Origin: Phytophthora sp. 'mugwort'
Lineage: Eukaryota; Oomycota; Peronosporomycetes; Peronosporales; Peronosporaceae
DNA length: 64,000 nucleotides
Reading direction: 5' to 3'
Assembly: GCA_033558025.1 (NCBI GenBank)
Contig: JAUCEF010000016.1
Span: 2,294,001 to 2,358,000 of the forward strand
In this document: piece after piece, positions 33,447-45,635 of the stretch
Position numbering within the stretch: position 1 is the stretch's first letter
How the letters are laid out: each line of letters begins with the position of its first letter
Notes under the pieces: model-generated
Databases searched by the model: none
The model's input: only the letters and a program-made list of their open reading frames with translations
What the model was told of the DNA's origin: nothing
Position numbers and translations under genes: made by a program

Positions 33447-36400
33447 CTATCCTATAGTGAAGACGCGTGCGTCGCGTTGTTTTTTGGGACGCCCGCTGGG
33501 CTTCTTGATCTTGTTTTTGTATTCCTCCATGTACTTCTTCTCGAGCTGCCGCTTGATGCGCAGCCATTCAGCCACTTGCCGCTGGATGCGACGGGCACCG
33601 AAGTATTGGTGCGCAAAGAACTCGATACGACGTTTGGTCCCAGGGACGCCAGCATTGCCAGGGTCTTGGTCGGCTGGCATGTCAGAGATGGTGCCTGCAT
33701 TAAGCTGGAAGCAGAACAGTAACAGAGATCAGTCAGACAGGTGTCAAGAGCTGTTGTTATTAAGGATTCACATACTTTAACCATCTCTCGGGTCATGGCG
33801 AGCAACACGTCTCGAAAGTAGACGTATTCTCCTTCATACAAAGGCACTTCGAGGAGACCTACAGATAATGAGCAAGGAACAAAAAGGTTAAACCTTAGCG
33901 AGTTTTCGACAGCAACTTTACGACGTACACATGTACTTAAAGAAGTGCGCCATGTCAAAAGGCATGCCAAATTTCCCCAGTGGTGGCCTCAATAGGTTCA
34001 CAAGTAGCAGCATCTTTTCAACCTTGACAAAACCCGTAGCTTTTGGGTCGATATCTGCCCATTTAGTCTGAAATTCGTCCAGAATCTCCGGTTCAAACAA
34101 AGGTTCCTCATCTTCATGAGAAAGTGAAAAACCCTCGAGAATGACGGCAATAGTGAGATTAAGCATGACGTACGTCACCAACAGCGTGAAGGTGCAAAAG
34201 AAGGCGTACGCCACGGGGTTCCCACACCCATTCAAAGGTTTACAGCCCTCGATATCGTTAAATCCGCACATATTCGCGTCATACGGCGGATCATCGACAC
34301 AGCCTGGCGATTTGGACGCCAAGTCGTGCATACAACTGTTCCAGGCTTCTCCAGTCGCAGCTCGTAGCAAGAAGAGAAATCCTTTGCCAAAATCCTGAAA
34401 ATTGCCATGTTTATCGATATTTTCGGACAGAGCGACTTTGGCAAAGATTTGAACTCCCATCGTCGCGTAAATGAAGAGCATAAGGAACAGGATGGATGTG
34501 ATATTACTGAGCCCAGGTAGTGCGATGTAGAGCGTCAGTAAAATCTGTCGAATGCTCTTGGATGCCTTGACAAGTCGAAGAATCCGCGTGACCCGAAACA
34601 CACGCACAAGCATCGCAAGGGAACGGACCGAAGCCCCCGTGAAAAGCTCCACCACGACACTCAACACTGTGCCAAGTACGACAAAGAAATCGAATTGGTT
34701 CCATTGGTCTTCAAAGTATTCCCATCCGTAAGCTGTGAGTTTGGCCACGGCTTCGAGTGTGAAAACTACCGCGAAAACCTCATTGACAATGTTTATCACG
34801 TACGCTTGCAGTGTCGACTCGCCAAAAAACTGCGCAGCCATGAGAAACGTGTTGACAATGATACAAACCATGATAAACCATTCAAAGCGTTGCAACTGGA
34901 CGAGCACGAACAATTGGCGTCGGAAATACTGCCTTGGCGGCCTCAAGATGCGCACGGGACCAACCCGAGACGCCGCTTTTTGTGCTTCAATCCATTTTTT
35001 CTGCTCAGGTGTCAGCATGAAATCACCTCCTAAAGCGGCTTTCATACGGTTAAAATTGTCGATGATAACTCCAACAAACAAATTGACAACAAAGAAGCTG
35101 CCAACCATGATAAAGAGCACGAAGAAGAGTGCCCAGATCATGTTATTGTCACGGATCGGCTGCATGCCGATGCCATTGGCGTCGATCGCAGCCATCATGA
35201 CATCGGCCCAGCCTTCGGTTGTCGAAATCTCGAAAAATGTCAACATAGCGGAGCCGACATTGTTGAAATTCTGAGGCAAAATGGCTCCCCACTCAGCCCC
35301 CCAGCACACGCACACATATTCCGACGTCAATTCAGAGCCAGTCGTGGATAAGTACGTGGTTTCACATGCTGTTCCTTTAAACCAACTGCGCTGCAGCTCA
35401 GTGGAGGCATTCCAAGTCGTTGGTGCTACAAGGAAATCGACTTGAGCGTTGGAAAAAGCGTTAAAGACGTCTCCACTGCATGCGTTGAAGGTTCCTTTGA
35501 GGTAATTGACTGCTACAATACTGAAGATGAGAAAGAAGAGCATACAAACGAAGAGAACGTTCATCACTTCCGGGATGGCTTCAAACAGGGCATTCACTAC
35601 CAGTTTTAAACCAGGTCGTCGACTGATCATACGCAGCGGTCGAAACGTTCGCAACCCGCGCAAAGATCGGAGAGACTTAAGGTTGGACCCTTTACCAGAC
35701 GACTCAGCGACGAGCATGACAAGTGACGAAATGACAATGACACCGTCAATAATGTTCCAACCATTTCGTAAATATGATCCTTTGTGTAACACCAGCCCCA
35801 TGGCAACAATTTTGATGACCATTTCAATCGCAAATACAATGGCAAGAGCTTTGTCCAGTCCTTGTAAGAACGTGGCAAGTCCGGAATCGGGATCCGCCAA
35901 TGGGTTATCCACCGCTAAAGCAATGGAAGAAATGACGATTAATCCAAAGACCGTCGAGTCAAAATGTCGATGTGTCGAGAGATAGCAGGCAATTCGCCGC
36001 ACTTTGGAATCAACTGCAAAGACCAACAATGATCTTCCGACGCTGTCGGATGGCGGTGAATTGATCGGATCATCTTGTCCTTTTGCTTCATCCAATGGTG
36101 CTTGCGTTTCTGTGCCCATCATCGCGGTACTTGCCCGTGAACCTGCCAGAATACTGGTTCGAGCCGTAGTCATCAAGTCTCGTAAGGACGTCCCTTTCAA
36201 GCTACCAAGTTTACGGAGAACTGTTGGATTTGTCGAGCTATTTGGTGGAGTTGGAGGCTCAATGTAAACTGTTTTCGCTAATGGGATACTTGGTGTAAGT
36301 TCGTCTGCAAATCTCTCCATGTTGACTACTCGCACGTCTTCTTCTTCCTCTCCTTCTTCATCCATTTCCATGATCGACTGGCGATGGCCCCCCATCGGAA

Positions 36401-39154
36401 ACGCGCTGGATACCGTCAAAAAGCTTGTCCGAGTCGTCATGGTTCGCTCATTCTCGGACGTAATCGGTGCCACTTTCATACTCATGTTGAGAACGGACAT
36501 TTTCTGGGCAAGTCGCTTTGTTTCTTCTTGTTTCTCCTTTGCTTGCTCTTCATCTTTGTCTCCAAAGTTGTCCAGTAGTAAGGCCAAGAACAAATTCATT
36601 AGCACGAAGTCGCCTAACAGGACCTGATGGCAGAAACCTCGTTAAATAACAGAGTTTTTAAGAAGAAAAAAAGGTTGCAACTATTTACGTACCAGAGAGA
36701 TAAAGTAGACACACGAAAGCATGCCGTTACCGAGGATGGCGTAATACATAATACTGTTCCAGTTTTCGCCTGTAATGATCTGGAAGACGGTGACGGCGGC
36801 CCACAGCAGCGTGTCGAAATTGTTTCGTGGAACCTATTAACCATTTACCAAAATTCAGTAAAAATAATCGGTATAATCACACATTTCAAGTGTACGTCAA
36901 CGATATTGCACACTATTTAGATTCACGTACCGTTCCATCCCAGAATTCTTCCAATGTAAAGGGAGTTGGGTATCCTTCCTCGTCGAAACGCATCGTATTG
37001 CCAAAAAACTAGAAACAAAAGAAAAAAAGTTAGTTTTTTTCGAAGTATTTCGAAAAAATTGAACCTGTTTTCCATTACCTGAACACCAACCAAGGCGTAT
37101 ATGTAGATAAATAGGAAGAGGAGGACGCCGAAGTTGGTGATGCTAGCAACAGCCCGTATGATCATCTCGAGAAGCTCTCGCAGTGATTTCCAATCTCGAG
37201 CAAGTTTAAAAACTCGAAAAAGACGAAAAGACCGTAAGGCTGACACCGCCCCTTTCTTAGGAGGGTTACTGGACATGAATGAAGGCGGGGATGCAATTGT
37301 TTCAAGGATCCCCATCGTCACAATGAAAGCATCAAAGAGATTGAACCTGTCGCGTGAATATTGGCGTAACCCCAGGCCCAATAATTTCATCACCATTTCC
37401 ACTACGAAGACGCACGAGAGAGCAAAGTTTACAATTTCGAGGTCCTCGTCCATTTTCGTGGGCATGGGATAGTGATCCAGTGCTAAAATCGCAGTGTTGG
37501 CTAAAATAACGGCCATAATGAACCCAGCAAAGAGCTTGTGTGACACGATCGCATTCAGCCAGTGTTCACGAGCCAGCTTGTCGGCCTTTTCTTTCTCCAG
37601 CTTTGCCTTTCGTTCTTCCTCTCGTTTCTGAGCTGCTGACTTCCCCGGCTTCTGATCCAGATTAAACTCTTCGGAAATGACGGCGAGAGTCAAGTTCATG
37701 ACGAAAAACGAGGCAAAAATAATGAGAACCACGAAAAAAATGGCTCCTATGGTGGGCTGGGACGAATCCATGACCATGTACATGATGCTCGTCCATCCTT
37801 CTTGCGTAATGGACTGGAAAATGGTAAAGAAGGCTCGGCCGATATTATCAAATGTCGTTAGTCCCCAGTTTAGGCTCGTGCGATAGAGAGCGTAGTCCAT
37901 GGCCTTGTGGTGGCGAAATCGCGGATTACCAAACGCGTCGTAGTCTGAACCACAGGTTTTTCCACTACTACAGCCGTGATTTCCAGGTTGACCAGGAGCG
38001 ACACACAAGGATTCGTCGTCTTCGTCAACAGGCCAGTAGCAGTCTTGAGCAGTACTCCAAGGTGATGTTTCTTTCGTGTATTCAATCGTGTCGTCCTCGT
38101 AATCCAGTAGCGGAAAATCCCTGCAGCGAAATGCCGTCTCATTTACAAGCACTTCTTTGAGATAATGACTGGGAACTGGCCAGACTGCTTCATTCGTATC
38201 ATCGAGTGGTAGCTTTATAGGAAATGTTGTTAAGCGACATCGACGATTCATACTGCCACCGAAAAGCTGGATCCCGAGAATGCCGAAGATGAAAAAGACA
38301 AAAATCTGAAGGATGACAACATTTCCGAGGGCGGGCAGTGCCTTGAGTAAGGCAGCGATAAGACGCCTCATACCAGGGATAACGGAGAGTGATCGTAGTG
38401 GACGAAGCACCCGGATTGTCCGAATAGCTGAAACGTTTGGCATTCCTGGTAGTGATGCGACAAGACTGGCAAAATGACCAGCAATAACAACAAAAGATCA
38501 GTACAAACACAAATTTTAAGAGATACGACAGATTTTTTCCTCCAAAGAAAACAATAAAAAACACTTTTTACCTTGAAACAACCACGAAAAAGTCGAGGAC
38601 GTTCCACATATCCTTCCCGTATGCGCCATCGCCATGGATTCCCATTGCGATGATTTTTAAGATACATTCCGCTGTAAAAATGATAGTAAATGGGAGTTCT
38701 GAAATCTCCACAATATGATTCAGGAACGAATACGCGTCCACAAGTGTGCCGTTTTCATATTTCTTCCCTTCGCTGGCAGGGTTCAAATCGGAGTCCACGA
38801 CGGAAAAATCTGAGAGTCCAAGGATGACCGAGTTAGCCATAATGGCTGCAATAATAAAGCGATCAAAGTACTTGTGAGTCACGAGCTGGACACACCACCG
38901 GCGGATTTTGTGCCTCCTTGGCAAGAGATGAAAGAGGAGGAAATCTGCGCCAAAAGCCTAGAGAACCAGAAGAATTTTCACCTGTTAGTAGTCACTTTTT
39001 GACTAATTAGCGAGTGGAATTAACCTACCTTTGGCGGCTCGACGAAACCTAGTCGTCGCTTTAAATCAAGAGGTTTATCTGAACGTTTGGCTCTGCTGCT
39101 GGTCGTAGACGGCTTCATTGTTCGCGGAGCTCCTGCTTCTGGTGGAGGAGTCAT
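33447..39154 (-). CDS. Four-domain voltage-gated calcium channel (EEEE filter), about 1,717 aa, 8 exons
   Basis: Exons: 39154-39029, 38957-38572, 38465-37079, 37008-36931, 36833-36693, 36623-33929, 33858-33776 and 33704-33447. All introns are GT-AG (65-106 nt); the total is 5,154 nt, a multiple of three. Four six-helix repeats are visible, each with an arginine-rich S4 (e.g. RTIRVLRPLRSL in I, RSLRGLRTFRPLRM in III, RVFRVTRILRLVK in IV). The pore loops read TQEGW, TGENW, TTEGW and TGEAW, so the selectivity ring is E/E/E/E, as in Ca2+-selective Cav channels. The I-II linker is lysine/glutamate-rich. After IV-S6 there is an EF-hand-like segment (TKWADIDPKATGFVKVEKML) and an IQ-like motif (RRIQRQVAEWLRIKR). 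The start at 39154 has A at -3, but an upstream coding exon is possible. It likely serves plasma-membrane or flagellar Ca2+ entry. Confidence 0.9.
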
Positions 39155-39767
39155 TGTCGTGCGGGGAAGGTCGGGAATCAACGCAAACGCATCCTTTTCC
39201 AAGGAGCCACCAGAAGCTGTCGGCGCGACCGCAAACCCGCGCTTAATTCTGCCTGCTCGATGCCTTAGCACGTTCGGGGCCAGACGAAATCTCGATGGTC
39301 CCGGACGTTGAGCCGTAGCACGAAATGCTCTTCACTCGGGCCGGTGGTCGCAGACAAAAAGGGGTTACGCCCAACAAGAAGCTGCGAAACGACAAGCAAA
39401 TAATTTCCCGGAATAGGTAAACAAAAATGTGTCTGGGCGGCCAAAGATGGAGATCTTGACTATACAAAAAATATGTGGACTGGTCGTCTTAATAGTACTG
39501 CTGTCTGTACCGGCACCCGACATCCATCAATCCATCGGCCTTCCAAAAGACTATCTCTACTTAAGGTCGTGACGAGTAAATGAGACCCAATAAATACTTA
39601 AAGAAATGGTTAATTCGACCCAAAGTGCATGATCAGGTTTATTCTGGTAAGGTTACTTCGTGTTGAAAATAGAGACTTCACGGACATGAGTAGAGTGCTA
39701 TCTATACAACATCACTCACTAGCCACTGTGTGTCGGTGCCTTGATGCGGCGTAGAGACTCTTGAAGC
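39155..39767. promoter_or_regulatory. Divergent intergenic region between calcium channel and cNMP/RGS genes
   Basis: About 610 bp separates the two divergent start codons. No coding sequence is supported except a possible extension of channel exon 1. A shared promoter region is inferred from position only. Confidence 0.4.
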
Positions 39768-41720
39768 ATGGGTGGTGCTTGCGGTACCCAAGGCAACCGA
39801 TACATGGAGGTTTGGCGGGTTTTGGAGTGCAGTTTGTTCCTCCAACTCATTGGTGCAGACAACATACAAGCCATCGCCCGATATGCGCAGGTACGAAAGG
39901 CAGAGAACGAGTCTAGTCATCACTCATCGAACTCCGCCCAGACCAGCCAACTTGCAGTCATTTTCGACGGGTGTGTGAGCCTTTTCGACGCGAACGGGAA
40001 AAATACACTCAATATTCGTGCATTTATGCCTCTGGGTCGTACTCGGACGGTGGTGCCTCATTCTCCTGACCGTGCGTATGCAGCGGATCCATCACTTCCA
40101 GACAATGACGTTCTCCTCACATCGGAAGTTTTTCTCTTCTGGAAATCCGAGAAAGAAGTTGTTTGTCGATATGTGGCCGAAAGTGGCGGTGACGAAGTCA
40201 TTCTCCAGTCAACTGTGTGCGCTCGTGTCGAGTTGCAGAACCAGTCGCGATATCTACTTCTGCCTCCTCACTCGCTACCGGATGTTATGGATGGCAGCAA
40301 AGATTCGTCACTGAACGCACTCACTAATGCAGATTTTATCGGTTTGCTTGGTACAATTCCATTCTTCGCGAATCTCCCAAAAGACAAACTTGCAGTACTC
40401 ACTGAAATGTCGACAATACGCGTCTATCCTTGCAATAGTGTGATCTTCCGTGAAGATGAGGGGATTAGCACGCAAATGTTCGTCACATTGGCTGGCTCAG
40501 TTGAGGTGACGAGCTCACGGGCTATTGGACCATTAGCGAAATTAGAGGCAGGGTCCTTTTTTGGAGAAATGTCGCTGCTCATTAACATTCCACGTGCTGC
40601 GACCGTCAAGGCGCTGGAGAGTTGCATGCTCATGAGTATCGAGAAGAAGGCGTTCCACGCATTACTGGACCAGTGTCCAGACGTACGACTTGGCGTCAAC
40701 AAACTGTTGAAGGAGAGGCTGCTTCTGAAGGCGATTTTGAGTGGAGTTCTGCCGTTTTTCGACTCCATACCCAGCGAGCGAATGATTCGCTTCAGCCTCG
40801 ACTTAGACATCGAAGACCACGTCCACAAAGGTGATGTCGTGCTGCGTCAACAAGACGAGAATGACCCTCACGAACCAAAATTTGTGTTCTTGGTGTACGG
40901 GGCGCTGGAGATCGCGTCCAAGCACCGAAAATCAAGCAAATTCGGGCACGATCACTCCGTGTTCCTCACCCCAGGATGCTACTTGGGTCCATTTACCTTC
41001 GAGCGGATGAACTTGCGCAGAGGAAAAGCATTTGCACGGTCATCTGCTGTGTTGTTAACCTGCCCATTCCGCAAGATCTTAGAGTTGTTCGAAGAGTATC
41101 CCTCAGCGGGGGCTGCCGCAAATATTGCGTGGTTCGGTGAGCGGTGCGACTTTGCCAGTGTATTACGACACGGCGTCTTGACTCAACGCTTCCAGGCATT
41201 CCTCGAATCCGAGCACAGCGACGAAAACTTCCTCTTTTTCTTGGATATTGGGAAATTTCGCTTACTAGACAACACGGACGGGCGACGCGAAATGTCCAAG
41301 TACATTCAAGAGCGATATATCCAGCCAGACGCTCCGAAAGAAGTCAATCTCCCGGCAGGGATCCGTGACGGACTTGTGGAGCAGATGAACAGATTGTCAC
41401 CAACTGACGTCATCGAGGTCAATTTCTTCGACGAAGCTTACGATGAGATCATGCGGCTCATGGTGAAAGATAGTTTCCCACGCTTCAAGAAGAGTCTGCA
41501 CTTCCAGAACGTCGTCGATACGTTAGATCCGCATACCAGTCGAAAAGGGTCGCGATTAGTCGCTGCCTGTCACCATTTCCGAGACTCGTTACAAGTTCTT
41601 CGACCGGGTCACGTTGATATGAAGCATATGCAGCTAGAACGTATGATGAGCACGATCCAGAAATCTCAAGCGAGGAGAAAGATTTCCTCCGGCTTGGCAA
41701 CTCCTCAGCAGGTTAAGTAA
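39768..41720 (+). CDS. Cyclic-nucleotide-binding and RGS domain fusion protein, 650 aa
   Basis: A single exon. The N terminus MGGACGTQ fits N-myristoylation at G2 with a palmitoylatable C5, suggesting membrane attachment. Residues about 198-304 form a cNMP-binding domain whose phosphate-binding cassette is well kept (FFGEMSLLINIPRAATVKA). Residues about 328-440 look like a second, diverged cNMP domain without that cassette. Residues about 461-577 are an RGS domain (TQRFQAFLESEHSDENFLFF to SFPRFKKSL), which normally speeds GTP hydrolysis by G-alpha. The combination predicts a protein linking cAMP/cGMP to G-protein signalling. Such fusions are, to my knowledge, mostly known from oomycetes and related protists. 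There are no membrane segments and no kinase domain, so it is not a PKA or an ion channel. Confidence 0.85.
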   Translation: MGGACGTQGNRYMEVWRVLECSLFLQLIGADNIQAIARYAQVRKAENESSHHSSNSAQTSQLAVIFDGCVSLFDANGKNTLNIRAFMPLGRTRTVVPHSPDRAYAADPSLPDNDVLLTSEVFLFWKSEKEVVCRYVAESGGDEVILQSTVCARVELQNQSRYLLLPPHSLPDVMDGSKDSSLNALTNADFIGLLGTIPFFANLPKDKLAVLTEMSTIRVYPCNSVIFREDEGISTQMFVTLAGSVEVTSSRAIGPLAKLEAGSFFGEMSLLINIPRAATVKALESCMLMSIEKKAFHALLDQCPDVRLGVNKLLKERLLLKAILSGVLPFFDSIPSERMIRFSLDLDIEDHVHKGDVVLRQQDENDPHEPKFVFLVYGALEIASKHRKSSKFGHDHSVFLTPGCYLGPFTFERMNLRRGKAFARSSAVLLTCPFRKILELFEEYPSAGAAANIAWFGERCDFASVLRHGVLTQRFQAFLESEHSDENFLFFLDIGKFRLLDNTDGRREMSKYIQERYIQPDAPKEVNLPAGIRDGLVEQMNRLSPTDVIEVNFFDEAYDEIMRLMVKDSFPRFKKSLHFQNVVDTLDPHTSRKGSRLVAACHHFRDSLQVLRPGHVDMKHMQLERMMSTIQKSQARRKISSGLATPQQVK

Positions 41721-41983
41721 GTAGAAACTCTTTGATCCAGTTCAATGTGCATGGGTGTGACCGACGACCATCGCGAATGTGTAAGTAAGCAAGTAATAAA
41801 CCCTTTAGACAAACACAAAAATACTTCCCCCTTTTCACTATCTTGGTCAACAAAAAAAAAACTGTGTTACTGTCTATTGAATCCGCAGACTCTCTTAGCG
41901 TCTGAGGCAGGTACTAACAGCCCACCACAATACAAGAGATGAAGCGAACTCTCCTGTATCTTTTTCACTTCGTGCTGAGCTGG

Positions 41984-42367
41984 TTAGGCGGCAATGAGTG
42001 AGCTGAGGCACTTAACAACGTCGCCGTCGGCCTCGCGCAGCTTGCGATCCGCCTGCTGCGTTGTGAGCTCCATCTCCTGCGCTACAAGTGCCACATCGTC
42101 CTTGCTGACCTTGACGGCCGCCAGCTTCTTCTCTAGCAGACGCTCGGCCTCCTTGTCGGCCTCTTCCTGCTTGCGCAACGCCTGAAATGCCTCCTTCATC
42201 TTGTTCTCGTCCATCTGCTTCTCCTCCACGAGGTCCGTGAGCTTCTCCATGGCGCTGTTCTCTTCCTTCTTGCTCTTCACCTGCTGCTCCTCCGGGGCTT
42301 CCTCCTCGCCGTCCGAGCCCGCGTGGGCCCCCACCTCCGCCTGCTGCTTCTTGTCCTCCTCGCTCAT
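41984..42367 (-). CDS. HYPK: HYPK-like protein (NatA-associated, UBA-like domain), 127 aa
   Basis: The start chosen is the ATG at 42367 (MSEEDKKQQAEV). The N-terminal half is acidic and low-complexity, and the middle is a charged helix (DENKMKEAFQALRKQEEADK). The C-terminal 45 residues match the HYPK/NAC-alpha UBA-like domain (VSKDDVALVAQEMELTTQQA, then ADGDVVKCLSSLIAA). HYPK binds the NatA N-terminal acetyltransferase and acts as a ribosome-linked chaperone. The length matches the family. It is divergent from the NDP kinase gene with 390 bp between start codons. Confidence 0.8.
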   Translation of the reverse strand: MSEEDKKQQAEVGAHAGSDGEEEAPEEQQVKSKKEENSAMEKLTDLVEEKQMDENKMKEAFQALRKQEEADKEAERLLEKKLAAVKVSKDDVALVAQEMELTTQQADRKLREADGDVVKCLSSLIAA

Positions 42368-42757
42368 CTTGGTACAATGACCAGCCGATCCTGTAATGAT
42401 AGCTTCCGGTAGATGATTCGTCAATAGTCCGCTCAATTTTCAACCAGTCAGATAAAAGGGTACTTTGATTAACTTGTGTCAACCACATTAGATAACGCAA
42501 AATGCAAGGGTATGTGATCTCGACAGGTAGCATACATACAATATCCGAGTCATTCGACTAGACCCGCGGTTTTCTGTATTACATCTGCCAGGGTTCCGAC
42601 GGTTTGACAACGACAGGACGACAAAATCTGGTGACGCGCGGTCGTCGGCGATCTACGTACCCCCTCGAGGATTTGCCACCACAGCCTGCGGTCTGAAGGA
42701 GCTCACTAACGCTTCTGCCCTCTTCGCCGCACGTTCGCCTCCCCATCCAGATCCAAG

Positions 42758-43438
42758 ATGTTCTCTCGCGTATCTCGCCGCGTCGCGTCCGCCGCCAAGC
42801 GTAGCGCTGCCCGCAGCTTCGCCACGCAGGCCCGCACAGCCTCGGCTGCCAAGGCTCCCGCCGTCCTGGCCGTCGCCGCCGCTGCTGGCGTCACGGCGTT
42901 GGCCCTGACCGCCTCCCCTGTGGCCGAGAACAAGGCCGCGACCAAGGCCGCGACGCCCGTTGCCGGCGTACCCGGCACCGCCAAGGAACGTACGTTCATC
43001 GCCATCAAGCCTGACGGCGTGCAGCGTGGCCTCATCAGCGAGGTGATTGCCCGCTTCGAGAAGAAGGGCTACAAGCTCGTGGCGCTCAAGCTCATGACGG
43101 CCTCGGAGGAGCGCGCCAAGGCCCACTACGCCGACCTGTCGGCTCGCCCCTTCTTCCCTGGCCTCGTGAAATATTTTACGTCGGGCCCCATCGTGTGTAT
43201 GGTCTGGGAGGGCACGGACGTGATTCTCACGGGTCGCAAGATCCTGGGCGCCACCAACCCCAACCAGGCTGCTCCGGGCACCCTGCGTGGCGACAACTGC
43301 ATCTCCACGGGGCGCAACCTCGTTCACGGCTCGGACGGCCCCGACTCGGCCAAGCACGAGATCACCATGTGGTTCACCCCCGAGGAGGTCAGCAACTACG
43401 AGCGCGCCCTCGACTCGTGGATCGTCGCGGACAACTAA
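42758..43438 (+). CDS. Nucleoside diphosphate kinase with N-terminal mitochondrial-type presequence, 226 aa
   Basis: The first 75 residues are rich in A, R and S and lack acids ([20 protein letters not shown]), typical of a mitochondrial targeting peptide, with a hydrophobic stretch ([17 protein letters not shown]) that could anchor it to the inner membrane. Residues about 77-226 are a full NDK domain: [17 protein letters not shown], and the phosphohistidine H190 in [12 protein letters not shown]. The enzyme transfers gamma phosphate between NTPs and NDPs, here probably supplying GTP in mitochondria. Strong GC3 codon bias suggests high expression. Confidence 0.95.
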   Translation: MFSRVSRRVASAAKRSAARSFATQARTASAAKAPAVLAVAAAAGVTALALTASPVAENKAATKAATPVAGVPGTAKERTFIAIKPDGVQRGLISEVIARFEKKGYKLVALKLMTASEERAKAHYADLSARPFFPGLVKYFTSGPIVCMVWEGTDVILTGRKILGATNPNQAAPGTLRGDNCISTGRNLVHGSDGPDSAKHEITMWFTPEEVSNYERALDSWIVADN

Positions 43439-44233
43439 GCGGGACAAATGAAGCGTGACGCTTGTAGGAGCACGCCATGACCAATCGGGTCTTTGCCGTA
43501 CACTGCTTCAATACATAAAACAACAAAGACTCAAGCTGAAGTAGTCCCCATTATCTTGGATGCTGCACATTTTTTTAGCATGAACGAAAACCGACCCTGT
43601 TGGCAAAATATATACGTAGCTGGAGTTCACGTCAACCAAATGCGTTGTTTGATCGTCCCAACTTCAACGTTCAACACGAAGCAACTGGTCTAAGCTCACT
43701 CTGGAAACTGTAGCGTTCAACAATAAGCAGAGATTAGAAGAGCATCCAATGCCAAGAGCCGCTCCAAGACGAAGCCTACAGTGATCCGTTTCCCACTCGT
43801 GTCACGAAGGTGCAGGCTCATTATGTGCCGCTTGAATCATATGGAGGAAAACGCTGCAGTGCCTGCTGGAGGTGACGAGCTTGGCTGCGAAAGCCCTGCG
43901 CGCCTACGATGCTCACTTAACGAAAATCTCACGACAGCAGCAGAGCTGGATCCAAGCGCCAACTTGCAACGCAGACTGAGCGAGTCATGAAGCTGGAGGC
44001 GGCACTGGCAGTAAAATCGCCTCTGGAAGCTCATTCTGGATCTGCGGCTCGCACAAGAGGGACCAACTCGTGTTGGCGATCACGTTGCCCCCAGCCCAAT
44101 ATCTGGATTCCGCACATGCAGTGTGGAGTGTGAGGCCAACGTCATACGAAACCCGTGACGTCTCGTACTGCTTTTAAGCCTCAGCCAAAAATAACGGCAC
44201 TGATGTCGCCGGTACTTATCCTTCTTCATTTTG
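43439..44233. other. About 800 bp with no recognised gene
   Basis: Lies between the 3' ends of the NDP kinase and cereblon genes. Short ORFs on both strands (e.g. 43781-43990) lack motifs. Confidence 0.4.
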
Positions 44234-45635
44234 CTATTCATCACCCAACAACAGCGGCTGCTCCTCGCTATTAACCGATAAACCACCATCTCTCGAACCA
44301 ATTGACTCCTCATAGTCTTCTGTGTCGTAGCCATCCAAACCGAGCGATCTTCGTCGTGATTCCCGTGATCGAGTGAGCGCAGCTCGCCGAAACCCAAAGA
44401 AAGTGGCAGGAAGTCGCTCTGAATCCACTTGATCGAAGCGCCAACCAAGGTGTTGGTAACACGAGTTGCAATGCGTGATGCTCCACGCGTAGCCTGCGAA
44501 CCAAGTATCCTCCGTACTTCGCATTATATCCACGAACACGTGTGCACGGTTCACTTCGCGCAGTGTTAATACTTGAAAGACGTGACCACCAGGGTTGACG
44601 AAAGTGCCTCCAGCAGCTCCACGTGCTGTCATGCTGAAAATATCACGCGTATTGGCGAGGAAAGAGCCACATAATGAGCAGAAAATATCCTCCTCGACCT
44701 GCTCTAGCAGCTCAATCTCTCGACGCAGCAAGCGCACAGTAGAATTCATACTCAGCAGCTCCAGTCGCTGAGTCGTGTCCAGCGGTAAATTAGCAGCAAC
44801 CCAGTACGCGAAAAGGTTCGGATCCTGACGGTCGATGGGTAGCGCCAAATAGTGCACCAACGACACCTTCTCGTCATCGTCGTCGCCCTCTTCTTGCTCG
44901 CTTGCTCGCTCCATCCGCGGCTTGCGAAACCACTCGCCGTGGATATTCGACAGAAGCATGTTTTGAATCTTCTGCACCAGCACTCGTGCATCATATAGTG
45001 CATACGTGCTGTACCCCCAGTACGCCGGGTACTGCCGTCCACGCAGTCTGCGGAGACTTCTTCTGCTGTACTGTCCCTTATTCTGCTCCTCCTTGTCGTC
45101 CTCCCGATGCCAGCACAAGGCGTCGAACGGGATAGACTGCGCTCTGTCCTGCGGCAGGATTTCTACTTGCCCCCACAAAATCTGAGCACCCGGCTCAGCT
45201 TGCAGCCTCTTCTTAAGACGGAACCGCTGCCTCGCCGCCCCGGTCATACGCGCGCTGTAGTCCTCCACACGGAATCTCTCGACTCGAACAGTGACCCCAT
45301 ACTGCATCCCAGTTTGGTGTGGAGGCAACACGGCCAGCAGCACGCCCTCATTTGGTAACAGCTCGCGGATGCCTCCCAGCATCGAGTCCGACAGCATCCG
45401 CAGCGGCAGATCGTCGCCTGGGAATAGAATCTGAGAGGATACCAACTGTTAGCACCCTTGTGTATTTCTGTATGTGAATGTTGACTTTCTCGCTTACGAT
45501 GTCGGGTAGGTAGATGAGTGGAAGCGTTAGGATCTTGCCGTCGGGGTAGACCGAGAGCTGGCGGTGGTCTACAGCCTCCAGGTCGCCCAGATACGCATGA
45601 GCGTCGCCGTTAGCTTCGCCCACAGCGCTCGCCAT
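44234..45635 (-). CDS. CRBN: Cereblon-like protein (LON N-terminal domain + CULT domain), 444 aa
   Basis: Two exons, 45635-45498 and 45430-44234, with a 67-nt GT-AG intron joining LIYLPDI to ILFPGDDLPL in frame. The first half is a Lon-N-type substrate-recognition domain (LPLRMLS.., GVTVRVERFRVEDY). The middle is helical, where cereblon binds DDB1. The C-terminal CULT domain has both zinc pairs (CSLC and CNSC) and the three cage tryptophans (EDTWFAGYAW and HLGW). The histidine before the first tryptophan in human cereblon is D here. CRBN is the substrate receptor of a CRL4 ubiquitin ligase. The acidic, serine-rich tail is extra. The family is certain; the ligand is not known. Confidence 0.9.

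Noticed and set aside
34735..35274. 179-codon plus ORF
   Set aside because: Antisense to channel repeat III; T/N-rich shadow of hydrophobic helices.
42653..43447. 264-codon minus ORF
   Set aside because: Antisense to the strongly GC3-biased NDP kinase gene; explained by codon bias.
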